Assembly (NCBI GenBank): GCA_036489975.1
Contig: DASXES010000110.1
Location: 186,001-250,000 of the forward strand
Source of the DNA: Roseiarcus sp036489975
GTDB lineage: Bacteria > Pseudomonadota > Alphaproteobacteria > Rhizobiales > Beijerinckiaceae
Length of the DNA: 64,000 nucleotides
Direction: 5' to 3'
Shown piece after piece: positions 41,148-50,300 of this stretch. Position numbers and translations under genes: made by a program. Positions within the stretch are counted from its first letter, which is position 1, and every line of letters starts with the position of its first letter. The notes under the pieces were generated by a model. That model had not been told where the DNA came from. It saw only the letters and a program-made list of their open reading frames with translations, and did not search any database.

Positions 41148-42173
41148 TTAAGCCGCCAGCGGACGCTCGACCGGGCCGATCCAAAGCCTCAGCTGCTCCG
41201 ATCGGCGAAGAAAATCGATGGCTACCGTGCGGTCGATCTTGTCGGCGTCGAGCGCGCGCACGAGGTCGCTGACGCTCGTCACCGGCTTGCCGTCGAGGGC
41301 GATGACCAAATCGCCCGTCAGGAGCCCGGCCTGTGCGGCCGGCCCCGCCTGGTCGACGGAGAGAAGCCGTGCGCCCGTGGCCTGCTGGAGAGCGAGCCTG
41401 AGCGCGATCCGGCGTGGAATCGCGAGCGTTGCAGCGCCGACCCCGATATAAGCTCGCCGCACGCGCCCGTGCCGGGCGATCTCGCCGGCGACAAAACTCG
41501 CGGTGTTGGACGCCACCGCAAAGCAGATGCCCTGCGCGCCCATGATCACGGCGGTGTTGATGCCGATCACTTCGCCCGCGGACGACACCAGCGGCCCGCC
41601 GGAATTGCCGGGATTGAGCGGAGCGTCGGTCTGCACTACGTCCTCGATCATCCTTCCCGTTCGCGATTGCAACGATCGTCCGAGCGCCGAGACCACGCCC
41701 GCGGTCACCGTGGCGTCGAAGCCGAGCGGATTGCCGATGGCGATGGCGATCTGGCCACGCTTGAGCCTGGCGCTATCGCCGAGTTTCGCCGCCGGCAGCG
41801 AGACGTCGGCTTCGACCCTGAGCAGCGCGAGATCCGTGTCGGGATCGTCGCCGAGCACGCGCGCCTGAAGTTCGCGGCCTTCGAGCGTGGTCAGACTAAC
41901 CGTTCGCGAGCCTTGCACGACGTGGCTGTTGGTGAGCGCGAGACCGTCCGACGAAATGATGACGCCGGAGCCCGAGCCGGCGCTGCGGCCGTTCTTGCGC
42001 ACGTCGATGCGCACCACACTCGGGCCGACGCGCTCCACCACGTCGCTGACGACGCGCGAATAGTCATCGAGGAGCGCTGCGTCGCTGGGGGACGAGAGAA
42101 CGCCCGGACCCTGGTCAAGACCGTCGGAATCGAGGGTCCAAACGGGAGAGGGAGATGGGAGGGGATCTGTCAT
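41148..42173 (-). CDS. Trypsin-like S1C serine protease with PDZ domain (DegP/HtrA-like)
   Basis: The 341-aa protein from ATG 42173 shows the catalytic triad blocks LALTNSHVV (His), DPDTDLALLRV (Asp) and LNPGNSGGPL (Ser). A C-terminal PDZ domain (LLSVDQAGPAAQAGLLTGDL, IALDGKPVTSVSDL) follows. It has a single PDZ, like DegS. No hydrophobic signal peptide precedes the protease domain; the first ~40 residues are acidic and Pro/Ser-rich. The frame upstream to 42512 is shadow of the divergent glycosyltransferase. The location in the cell is uncertain. Confidence 0.88.
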   Translation of the reverse strand: MTDPLPSPSPVWTLDSDGLDQGPGVLSSPSDAALLDDYSRVVSDVVERVGPSVVRIDVRKNGRSAGSGSGVIISSDGLALTNSHVVQGSRTVSLTTLEGRELQARVLGDDPDTDLALLRVEADVSLPAAKLGDSARLKRGQIAIAIGNPLGFDATVTAGVVSALGRSLQSRTGRMIEDVVQTDAPLNPGNSGGPLVSSAGEVIGINTAVIMGAQGICFAVASNTASFVAGEIARHGRVRRAYIGVGAATLAIPRRIALRLALQQATGARLLSVDQAGPAAQAGLLTGDLVIALDGKPVTSVSDLVRALDADKIDRTVAIDFLRRSEQLRLWIGPVERPLAA

Positions 42174-42357
42174 TGCGGCGATATGGTGACGGGGGTTGCG
42201 GCGCGCAAGCAGGGGGTGGAGGCGCGTCGGCCGACCTTGCCAGTCCCGAACAATTGGACCAGATATCGGCGCGTGGCGCTGAGGGCCCTCGTCCTTTCGG
42301 CGCCGCGAAGCGGCCTCGAAGGACGATCGCGCACGAAGGCTTCGCACAGGCCCCAGG

Positions 42358-43248
42358 ATGAGGCGGATGGAGCTTCCGGCGCCGGAACCCGAAGAAGAAA
42401 TGGCTCTGACCGATCCCGCGACTCTGTCTCCGGTCCGACCTTCCGAGCCGACGGCGAGCGGCGCGCTTGGGCTGAGCGCCGCGGTGATCTGTCTCAATGA
42501 GGCGGCGTGCATTGGCCAATGCCTGGAAAGCCTGAGCGGCTTCGCCGAGATTGTCGTCGTCGACTCGGGCTCCTCGGATGGGACGCTCGCGATCGTGGAA
42601 GCGTTCGCTCAGCGGGGCTTTCCCATCCGGTTGATTCATCAGCCATGGCTCGGCTATGCGGCGCAGAAGCAGTTCGCCCTCGATCAGACGAAGGAACCCT
42701 GGATCTTCAGCATCGACGCGGACGAATGGCTGGACGACGAGCTGCGCGCCCTGCTGCCGCGGCTGATGGCGGCCGATGAGTCGGTCGCCGGCTGGAAGGT
42801 CCGCCGCTCCCTGACTTTGTACGGGCAGGCGAAGCCCGTCAGTCGCTGGACCCGGCCCGAGCATATCTTAAGGCTCGTGCGGCGGGGCAGGGCGCGCTTC
42901 GATCCCGCCCTCATCGTGCACGAGGGCCTTGTCGCAGATCACGGGCAAACGCCGGTCACGCGCGACGGCCTGCTGAGGCACGAGCGCAGCCTGCCCCTGC
43001 ATGAGCAGATGAAAAAGGAAATCACTTATGCGCGGCTTAAAGCCGAGCAGCGGCTGAAGCAGGGGAAAAAGCCATCGACGCTCAAGCTCGTGTTCAGTCC
43101 GCCGATCTATTTCCTGCGCATCTTCTTCTGGAACCGTTTTTTTCTATCCGGCTGGGCCGGCTTCATCCACGCTGGCGTCGGCGCCATGTATTCTCTCATG
43201 ACCGAATCGATCCATCGGCAGTTGTATTACGCGCGACGGGAGCGCTGA
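42358..43248 (+). CDS. Glycosyltransferase family 2, LPS core (WaaE/KdtX-like)
   Basis: The 296-aa protein has a GT-A fold: LSAAVICLNEAACIGQCLES, IVVVDSGSSDGTLAI, the DXD-type IFSIDADEWLDDEL, and EQMKKEITYARLKAEQRLKQ typical of lipopolysaccharide core beta-1,4-glucosyltransferases. A C-terminal amphipathic/hydrophobic region (FLRIFFWNRFFLSGWAGFIH) suggests membrane association. It is followed by a second LPS-type glycosyltransferase 39 bases on. Confidence 0.86.
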   Translation: MRRMELPAPEPEEEMALTDPATLSPVRPSEPTASGALGLSAAVICLNEAACIGQCLESLSGFAEIVVVDSGSSDGTLAIVEAFAQRGFPIRLIHQPWLGYAAQKQFALDQTKEPWIFSIDADEWLDDELRALLPRLMAADESVAGWKVRRSLTLYGQAKPVSRWTRPEHILRLVRRGRARFDPALIVHEGLVADHGQTPVTRDGLLRHERSLPLHEQMKKEITYARLKAEQRLKQGKKPSTLKLVFSPPIYFLRIFFWNRFFLSGWAGFIHAGVGAMYSLMTESIHRQLYYARRER

Positions 43249-43287
43249 GCGCTCTTCTCCAGCGGCGATGCGATCGGGCGAGGCGGC

Positions 43288-44367
43288 ATGAGCCTTAAAT
43301 TCGATGATGAGGCCCTCGACGCGCTCGAGGTCGTCATTCCCAATCTCAACTGGCGCTATTCGGGCGGCACGGCGGTCAATCGCACGATCGCGCCCCTGAT
43401 CGCCGAGCGCTGGCGGGCGGCGTGGCTCGGGCCTGACCAGCCGGACGGAATCGCGGGTCTGACCTTGAGCGATCTCGTGCGGCTGCGCTTTCGTCGGCCT
43501 GCCCATGGCAAGGCGCGCATCTGGCACGCGCGCCGCAACGTCGAGATGATCGCCGGGCTCATGCTCAATCTGCTCGGCTATCGGTTCGCGCTGATCTTCA
43601 ATTCCGCTTCCCAGCGCGAGAAGACATGGCTCACGAACTTTCTCATCGCGCGCATGGACGCCCTGATCGCGACCAGCGAGCTTGCGGCGCAATATCTGCG
43701 GCGGCCGGCGACAATCATCCATCACGGCATCGACGTCGATCTCTATGCTCCCCCCGCCGACCGGCGGGCCGCCTATGCCGAAACCGGCCTGCCGGGAAAA
43801 TACGGGATCGGAACGTTCGGCCGGGTGCGAAAGCAGAAAGGCAGCGACCTGTTCGTCGAGGCGATGCGACGGCTATTGCCGCGCTATCCGGATTTCTGCG
43901 CCGTGGTGGTCGGGCTCACCACCGTCGACAATCTGCCTTTCGTCGAGGGCCTCAAGCGTGAGATCGAGGCGGCGGGCCTCATGAACCGCATCCGCTTTCT
44001 GGGCGAGCTGCCGGTCGAGGCGGTGCCGCTCTGGTATCAGCGCATCTCGATCTATGTGTTCGCCTCGCGGGTCGAGGGCTTCGGACTTACGATGCTCGAG
44101 GCGATGGCGGCGGGCGACGCCGTCGTCGCGGCGCGCGCGGGCGCGGCGGAGATGATCATCACCGACGGGGCCGATGGAGTCCTTACCCCGGTTGATGACG
44201 TCGAGGCGCTCGTCGCCGCGCTCGAGCCGCTCATGCGCGAACCTCAGCGCATCGAGGCGATGGGCGCGCGCGCCCGCGCGCGGGTCGTCAGCGCCTTCAG
44301 CCGCGACCGCGAGGCCGACGAGATCAGCGCGGTCTACCGCCAGGTGTGGGCGGCGCGGAAGGGTTAG
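43288..44367 (+). CDS. lpcC: Glycosyltransferase family 4, LpcC-like (LPS core mannosyltransferase)
   Basis: The 359-aa GT-B enzyme has the LpcC-type start VVIPNLNWRYSGGTAVNRTI and RIWHARRNVEMIAG. The C-terminal donor domain has GRVRKQKGSDLFVEAM, FLGELPVEAVPLWYQRISIY and the E-x7-E motif in SRVEGFGLTMLEAMA. LpcC of Rhizobium transfers mannose to the Kdo of the LPS core. The symbol rests on the family resemblance. It forms a two-gene LPS unit with the GT2. Confidence 0.82.
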   Translation: MSLKFDDEALDALEVVIPNLNWRYSGGTAVNRTIAPLIAERWRAAWLGPDQPDGIAGLTLSDLVRLRFRRPAHGKARIWHARRNVEMIAGLMLNLLGYRFALIFNSASQREKTWLTNFLIARMDALIATSELAAQYLRRPATIIHHGIDVDLYAPPADRRAAYAETGLPGKYGIGTFGRVRKQKGSDLFVEAMRRLLPRYPDFCAVVVGLTTVDNLPFVEGLKREIEAAGLMNRIRFLGELPVEAVPLWYQRISIYVFASRVEGFGLTMLEAMAAGDAVVAARAGAAEMIITDGADGVLTPVDDVEALVAALEPLMREPQRIEAMGARARARVVSAFSRDREADEISAVYRQVWAARKG

Positions 44368-45008
44368 AATGGCCTCGGGGCCAATCCTATGGCGAGGTCG
44401 ATGGCGCCGGATCGATAGAGAATGAGGACGCCCAGTCCGATCAGAACGAAGGGCAGAACGATGTGCCCGTAACGGCGCAGCGGCTTGCCCAACACCGTGT
44501 GCCTGACCAACGACCACGCCGCGAAGCACCAAAGAACCGTGAGCGCGCCGAAGATCGCTATTGTCGCGGTTATTTCCTCAGGCGTCTGGTTGGCGAAGAT
44601 CGGCGTATAGGCGGCGATGTTGTCGCCTCCATTCACGATCGTGATGGCTGCGACCTGGAGGACGCCTGCGGCGGTTGGCTGCCCTTCCTCCTCAATCTTC
44701 CCAAGGCGCAGCAGCTTTCCTATGCCGATGACCAGGGGGGCGACGCCCAACAGACCCACATGCGCGGGCGAGATCGCCAGCGCTGCAAAAGCTGCCGCGA
44801 GGCTAATGGCGACGAGGCTGGCGATCCCCAGGATTTGGCCGCTGAAGATGCTGACTCGCGAAAAGCTTCCGTCGGAGAAGAAACCGACCAAAAGGAACAA
44901 ATCGTCGATATTCGTCGAGATGAACGCGCCAGCCGACAGCAGGGCGAGCGAGAGGAAGTTCACGCTGCCGCCAGTTTCTTGCGGTGCGCGAAAGGATGGG
45001 TTCGACAC
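44364..45008 (-). CDS. CadD-type cadmium resistance transporter family protein
   Basis: The 214-aa membrane protein has six hydrophobic segments. Its start is LLSAGAFISTNIDDLFLLVG, with the conserved N-x-D-D of the CadD/LysE-like family, and it also has AAITIVNGGDNIAAYTPIFA. It probably exports a cation or small solute. It is convergent with lpcC (4-base overlap of stops). A GTG at 44963 directly before the first helix is an alternative start. It lies nine bases after the AlbA_2 gene on the same strand. Confidence 0.82.
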   Translation of the reverse strand: MSNPSFRAPQETGGSVNFLSLALLSAGAFISTNIDDLFLLVGFFSDGSFSRVSIFSGQILGIASLVAISLAAAFAALAISPAHVGLLGVAPLVIGIGKLLRLGKIEEEGQPTAAGVLQVAAITIVNGGDNIAAYTPIFANQTPEEITATIAIFGALTVLWCFAAWSLVRHTVLGKPLRRYGHIVLPFVLIGLGVLILYRSGAIDLAIGLAPRPF

Positions 45009-45017
45009 CCCACTAAT

Positions 45018-46349
45018 CTAGTCGCGCTGCATCCAACCCGCCGCTCGGCGGGTTAACCGTTCGGCGGTCAGAAGATCGCTGGCCCCGACCGCCCTAGCCA
45101 CCGGTCCAATAAGCGCGGCGGCCGGTATTTCCCAACCGCTATTCAATTCTGCAAGGGAGATGGTTTTGTGTGAAATTCTGCCCTCATCTTGCGCTGGATG
45201 GCCGTTAAGGGACACCCGCGTATCGTGGTCGAAAGGCTTTCGGTTCTTAAGACCAGTCCATTCGCATCGGAACGTTACAGCCGTTGCGGCTTCGAAGTTG
45301 TTTGCGAATGCCCGCGCAAAGAGAACACAACTCGCGACATCTGTACTAAGCCAAAGAGGGCTCAGGCATGATTGTGGCTCTTTCCGGAAGCTCGGGCTGT
45401 CCTCCCGCCATCCTTTGATAAGCGATCCGAACCCATCGCCGCTGACGCGCCACATGCTTCGGTTGCCGATCTCCTCTAAGATCAGTGATGCTTCGAGAAA
45501 CTCGCATTCGCCGTTATCCAAATCGGAGACAGTCCGGAAGCGTGGGGTCTTCGGATCGCGATGAATCACCGGGAACGGTCCCCAATGCATTCTTGTTATA
45601 GCGTCCGCTTCCGCGTTGCACCGTTCGACAACCCTTAGCAGGTCGTCGTTCGCGACCCCGCCGCCACTGTGGTGTACGGCGAACGAGAACTGCGTGTAGC
45701 CGTTAGCCAGAGCCTGTTCCCGCCCAGCGCTTGCCAGTCGCTCGCGATAGCTCTGCAGCAATACTTCATGCCACCGGCGAAGGCCCGTCTCGATGGCATC
45801 TTCTGACCGCTCGCCTTTTAACGCCATGTCGATTGCGCCGAGGATCGCGGCCCGCTCGGCCAGAACACATCGGCGAAGGAGAGGTGCCCATTCAATCGGA
45901 GTGAGGATGGGTTCGCTCGCCGGGCCGGGCTTCCGAATATAATAAGTGCCGCTCTTGATGCCCTGCGAGCGTCCCTTAGCGTCTTGCGGCCCATCACGCT
46001 TTGCGCAGATTGGGAGTGGTCCATGGGAGGGCACAACAACCAGTGTGTGCCGCGCTCCGCTCTCTCCAACCACGACGCGCACATCACATTGGAATGCGGG
46101 GTCGAGGTAAGACTTAACGACTCCAGCGACCGCGTCGCGGTCAACGCCCGGAAACTCGGTCACGGCTGCTTTGGTCAGATCGTCATTAAAGCCGAAAACC
46201 AAGTAACCACCGCCGTAATTGGCCAGGGCGGCGACATGTCGAGCAAACTTAGCCTTCGATACGTTATCAGAAACGTCTAGCTGAGCTTTGTACTCGGCGG
46301 CAAGCGTCTCGCTGGGGTTATTCACGAGTTCGGCGAGATCGTCAGGCAT
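45018..46349 (-). CDS. AlbA_2 (Schlafen-like) domain protein
   Basis: The 443-aa protein has an N-terminal AlbA_2/Schlafen domain: NPSETLAAEYKAQLDV, KFARHVAALANYGGGYLVFG and KSGTYYIRKPG. The C-terminal ~300 residues match no family I recognise. AlbA_2 proteins are putative nucleic-acid-binding regulators and recur in defence loci. Base composition is lower in GC and less codon-biased than the flanking LPS and glycogen genes, suggesting acquisition. The downstream cadD-type gene is nine bases away. Confidence 0.75.
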   Translation of the reverse strand: MPDDLAELVNNPSETLAAEYKAQLDVSDNVSKAKFARHVAALANYGGGYLVFGFNDDLTKAAVTEFPGVDRDAVAGVVKSYLDPAFQCDVRVVVGESGARHTLVVVPSHGPLPICAKRDGPQDAKGRSQGIKSGTYYIRKPGPASEPILTPIEWAPLLRRCVLAERAAILGAIDMALKGERSEDAIETGLRRWHEVLLQSYRERLASAGREQALANGYTQFSFAVHHSGGGVANDDLLRVVERCNAEADAITRMHWGPFPVIHRDPKTPRFRTVSDLDNGECEFLEASLILEEIGNRSMWRVSGDGFGSLIKGWREDSPSFRKEPQSCLSPLWLSTDVASCVLFARAFANNFEAATAVTFRCEWTGLKNRKPFDHDTRVSLNGHPAQDEGRISHKTISLAELNSGWEIPAAALIGPVARAVGASDLLTAERLTRRAAGWMQRD

Positions 46350-46403
46350 AAGCAGTGTGCCCTTCCTAAGAGACAGAAAACTGCTTTGCGGAGTGTCGCG
46401 ACC

Positions 46404-47039
46404 TTATTGTCGAACTGCCGCGAACAGGCGCTTCAGGGGCGCCGAGACATGGTGGCGCAGCATCGCCATCCGCCGATCGCCCTCGGAAGTGACCCAGTTG
46501 AACTGGATGACGCGGCGCTCGCCGGCGAACGGCTTGTGACCATGCCACGAATTGTCGGCTCGCTTGAACGCCAGCAGCGTTCCCTCCACCGGCGGCACCT
46601 CCATGATCATGTCGTCGAGATCGTCCCCCGACTTGAGAAGCCGCAAGCGGCCGCCGGAATTCTCCCAGGCGGGGTTCATGTAGATGAGGATCGTGATGAT
46701 CTTGCTTTTCGTGTCGGTATGGATGCGCCCGTCCTTCGGGCTGCACTGGCCGCGAACGGTGGTCGTGGTCGGCCGTCCCGCGAGCGCGAGGTCGAACTTG
46801 TCCTCGAAAGCTTCGCGGAATTCGTCGCTCTCCAATTCGTCGAGAAATTCGCGGAACGCGGCGCCATAGCTAAGCTGCGCGACCGGAAAGCTTCCGCCCT
46901 CGGAGATTTTTGGATAATCGGCGTTGATGTTCGCGCGCGCGTCCGCGCGGACGAAGCCGGGAACGACGAGATATTCGAAGGGCTCCCGGGTCAGGGGCGT
47001 CGCTTTCAGAGCTTCGAGGTCGAGACTGCGCAGACTCAT
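46404..47039 (-). CDS. 2-oxoglutarate/Fe(II)-dependent oxygenase family protein
   Basis: The 211-aa protein has a 2OG-Fe(II) core: iron ligands in GRIHTDTKSK (His-x-Asp) and the distal NSWHGHKPF (His), with the 2-oxoglutarate-binding ERRVIQFNW arginine. A double-stranded beta-helix of the P4H type is expected (LIYMNPAWENSGGRLRLL). The substrate is unknown. It lies 54 bases upstream of the AlbA_2 gene on the same strand. Confidence 0.85.
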   Translation of the reverse strand: MSLRSLDLEALKATPLTREPFEYLVVPGFVRADARANINADYPKISEGGSFPVAQLSYGAAFREFLDELESDEFREAFEDKFDLALAGRPTTTTVRGQCSPKDGRIHTDTKSKIITILIYMNPAWENSGGRLRLLKSGDDLDDMIMEVPPVEGTLLAFKRADNSWHGHKPFAGERRVIQFNWVTSEGDRRMAMLRHHVSAPLKRLFAAVRQ

Positions 47040-47329
47040 TTGACGGGCTTCCGGAACAGCGAAGTCGCCGCCTTTTAGATTGCGGCGCCGAACCCGTCAA
47101 AAGCCGCGGCGCTGCAAGCGCCAAGGCGGGAGGCCGAGATGGGGACAGTCCGGCAGGACGACTAAATTACAAAGGAAATAGGTAGAGATAGCGTTTTGGC
47201 GGAACGAACCCAAATGGGCCCCGCGCCCTGCAATATCATGGCGAGGCGGCGCGTGGGCGAGGCAGCGCCGGACGGCGTTCGACACGGGCGCCGGAGGTGG
47301 CGAAATCGCCCCGCGAAAGCCGATCCCGG
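47040..47329. other. Gap between glycogen operon end and 2OG oxygenase gene
   Basis: About 290 bases with no gene seen. An AT-richer patch at 47160-47200 is the likely promoter area of the oxygenase gene. No clear Rho-independent terminator for the glycogen operon was found. Confidence 0.4.
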
Positions 47330-50300
47330 CTACGTCCGCCCCTTGGCCAGCGCCGCAAGAATCGCCCGCGCGCGATTGCCCGCGAACGCCGTGGCGACAT
47401 CCGGGGCCGCCTTGAGGCGCCAGTTGGGGCGCTCGCGATCCGTCCCGGGCAGATTGGTCTGGACTGTCTCGCCGATGAGGTCGTCGAACTGGGCGTGAGC
47501 GAGGATCGAGCCCGCGCCCCCGATGAACGCGTGGACCGCCGCGGCGAGCGCGTCGGAGAGCGGCGCTTCGTCGCCCGGCGCCGAGCCGATGAGACCAGCG
47601 GCGAGAAGCGCGGCGACGAGACTCTCCTTTTCCTCGCGGCGCTGAGCGATCGCCGCGCCGACCTCAGCCTCTGTCAGAATGCCCAGCATCAGCCGCTCGC
47701 CGATGTCGGCGCCTTGCCACCAGCCGGCGAGGGTGGCGAGATCGTGCGTGGCGGCGCAGGCGACCGAGGTCGGCGGATAGGCTTCCGGCGGACGCACGTG
47801 GGAACCATCGCGCTCGAACCGCAACACCCGCATACCCTGGACGTTGGCGCGGGCCATCCGGTCGCGGAAGCCGTCAGGCACCGTGCCGAGGTCCTCGCCG
47901 ACCACCATGCACTCGGCGCGTTGGCTTTCGAGCGCGAGATGGCCGAGGAGATCGTCGATCGGATAGGAGAGGTAGGCGCCTTCCGCGGGACGGGCGCCGG
48001 CCGGGATCAGGAAGAGGCGCTTGAGCCCCATTGCGTGATCGATGCGCAGCATGCCCGCGTGGCGCATGTTGGCGCGGTAGACAGCGCTGAGCGAAGCCCA
48101 CCCCTCACGCGCGCCGGCGAGCGGATTGGGCGCTGGCAGACTCCAGTTCTGGCCTTGCACGGAAAACGGATCGGGCGGCGCCCCGATGGCGACGCCGCGC
48201 GTAAGCGCCCCGGCGTGCGCCCAGGATTCCGCTCCCTCCGGCGCGGCCCCGACGGCGAGATCGCGATAGAAGCCGATCTCGAGGCCGCGGCTCCGCGCTC
48301 GCCCGGCCGCCCGCTCGAGCTGGCGGTCGGCGAGCCATTGGCAAAAGAGGGCGAACTCGAAGCCGTGGCGATTTCGCTCGATCGCCTGGTCGATCGCTTT
48401 GGGTTCCCCGTCGCGCAGATCGTGGGGCCAAAGCCGCCAATCGTCGCTCGCTTCTGCCTCCGCGGCCGCCTGGAAAGCGGCGAACCGCCGCAAGGTTTCG
48501 CCGCCCGCTCGCGCAAACGCATGGTAACCGGCGATGAGGGGATCGGCGGGCCTTGCCTCCCGCAGCCGGGCGAACGCCGCGCTTCGCGCTTCGAGCGCCG
48601 CGCGCTTGGCGCGCCACACCTCGACATATTCGACATACCTGGTTGTCGACGCGGCGGCGAAAGCCGGCGCCAATGCCTCCAGCGCCGCGTTCAGCGCCTC
48701 GTCCCTCGGCAGGCCCGCATCGTCGAGCGCGTCGATGAAGATCGGATCGACGAAGCGGCGATCCGAGGGGTAATAGGGGCTCGCCCGCTCCCGATCGCGC
48801 GGAAACAGCATATGCAGCGGGCTTAGGCCCAGATAGGCGCCGCCGGCCTGTCCCGTGCTTTCGCCTGCGCGGGCAAGCGCCGAGAAGTCGCCGATCCCCT
48901 GGTCGCGCCCGTCCGCGCCTTCCCGATGGAGCGCATAGAGCTGAGCGGCGACGCCGAACCGTTTGCGCGTCGCCCCTTTGGCCTCATACGCGGCGGGCGG
49001 CGCGACGGTGAGCGCGCATTCGACCCCATCGACAATGAGCCGGTGGCGCCCGATGGGCAGAGAGGGCAGCGCAAAAGCGCGTTCGGAGACGGTGCGCCCG
49101 TCCGCCAGATCGCGCTTTGCGCCGTCGCCCGCATCGATCGACCATTCGGCGACTGCGCCGTCCTCTCGCACCATCCGCGCGTCGGTCTTGCCGGGGAGGT
49201 CGCGCAACGGAGCGACAAGCGGCTCATCGGCGCGCAGCATCAGCGAGAAGGGCAGGCGGCGCCGCTCAGTCTCATCGATCAGGCGCGCAAGGCTTTCGCG
49301 CGCCTGCGCTTCGCTCGCGACCTCGAGGCCAAGCCCGGACAGGATCGCGATCCTGGTCTCGGGCGAGACAATCGTGCGCTTGCCGGAAATGTCCGCCCAT
49401 TCCGCCGCGATGCCGGCCTCGCTCGCGAGCTTGTCGATCGTCTCGCCGGTGGGGGCGCCGGCGTTCAGACCGCCCCCCGACGGCGCCTCCGCGAGGATGA
49501 GCGACGAGCGCGCGCGGAGGCGCACGAGGTTGGCGAGGGCCGTCGGGCGCTCGGGCGTTTCGGGATCGTGGGTGTCGGCGAGGATGCGCCAGCCCATGCC
49601 GGCGCGCGGGGAGGGAAGGGTGGTCTCCTCGTCGGCGTTCGACCGGTTCATGGCGAGCGCGGCGCGATCGACACTCGCGCCTTGCGGCGTTGCGAACACG
49701 GCGACGAGAACGCCGCCCTCGGCGTCGCTCCATTCGCTTTGGCTCATCGGCCCATTCGCGTCGCGCCATTCGACATCCGGGAGCCCGCTCGCATCGAACG
49801 GCGACCCGGTCAGGAAGGCGTCGCGGGAGAACGCGGCGTTCGCGCGCCGCGCCGCGATGAGCCGCGCGGTGAAGGCGGTGAGCGCGGCGTCCCCCTGGCG
49901 CCAGTCGATGGCGCTTGTCGCGTTGTTCTGGTCATAGGCGTTGTTGTTGCCGCCCTGGCTGAAGCCGAGCTCGGAGCCCATGGCCAGCATCGGCGTCCCG
50001 CGCGAGGCGATGAGGAGGGCGAGCAGATTGCGCTCGTCGCGCTCGCGCGCTTCCGCGATTTCCGGATCGCCGCTCGGGCCCTCGACGCCATGGTTCCAGC
50101 TGTTGTTGTCGTCCGTCCCGTCGCGATTGTTCTCGCCGTTGGCTTCGTTGTGCTTGTGGTCATAGGAGACGAGGTCGCGAAGCGTGAACCCGTCATGGAC
50201 GACCACGAAATTGACGCCCGTGGACGGCTCACCGGCGCTCGGGAACAGATCCCGCGAGCCGGCTATGCGCGTCGCGATCTCGCCGCGCAGGCCGGGATCG

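Noticed and set aside
39860..41272. 470-codon plus-strand frame overlapping the MFS gene
   Set aside because: Different frame of the same strand with Arg/Gly-rich composition; the frame at 39897-41141 gives a clear twelve-helix transporter.
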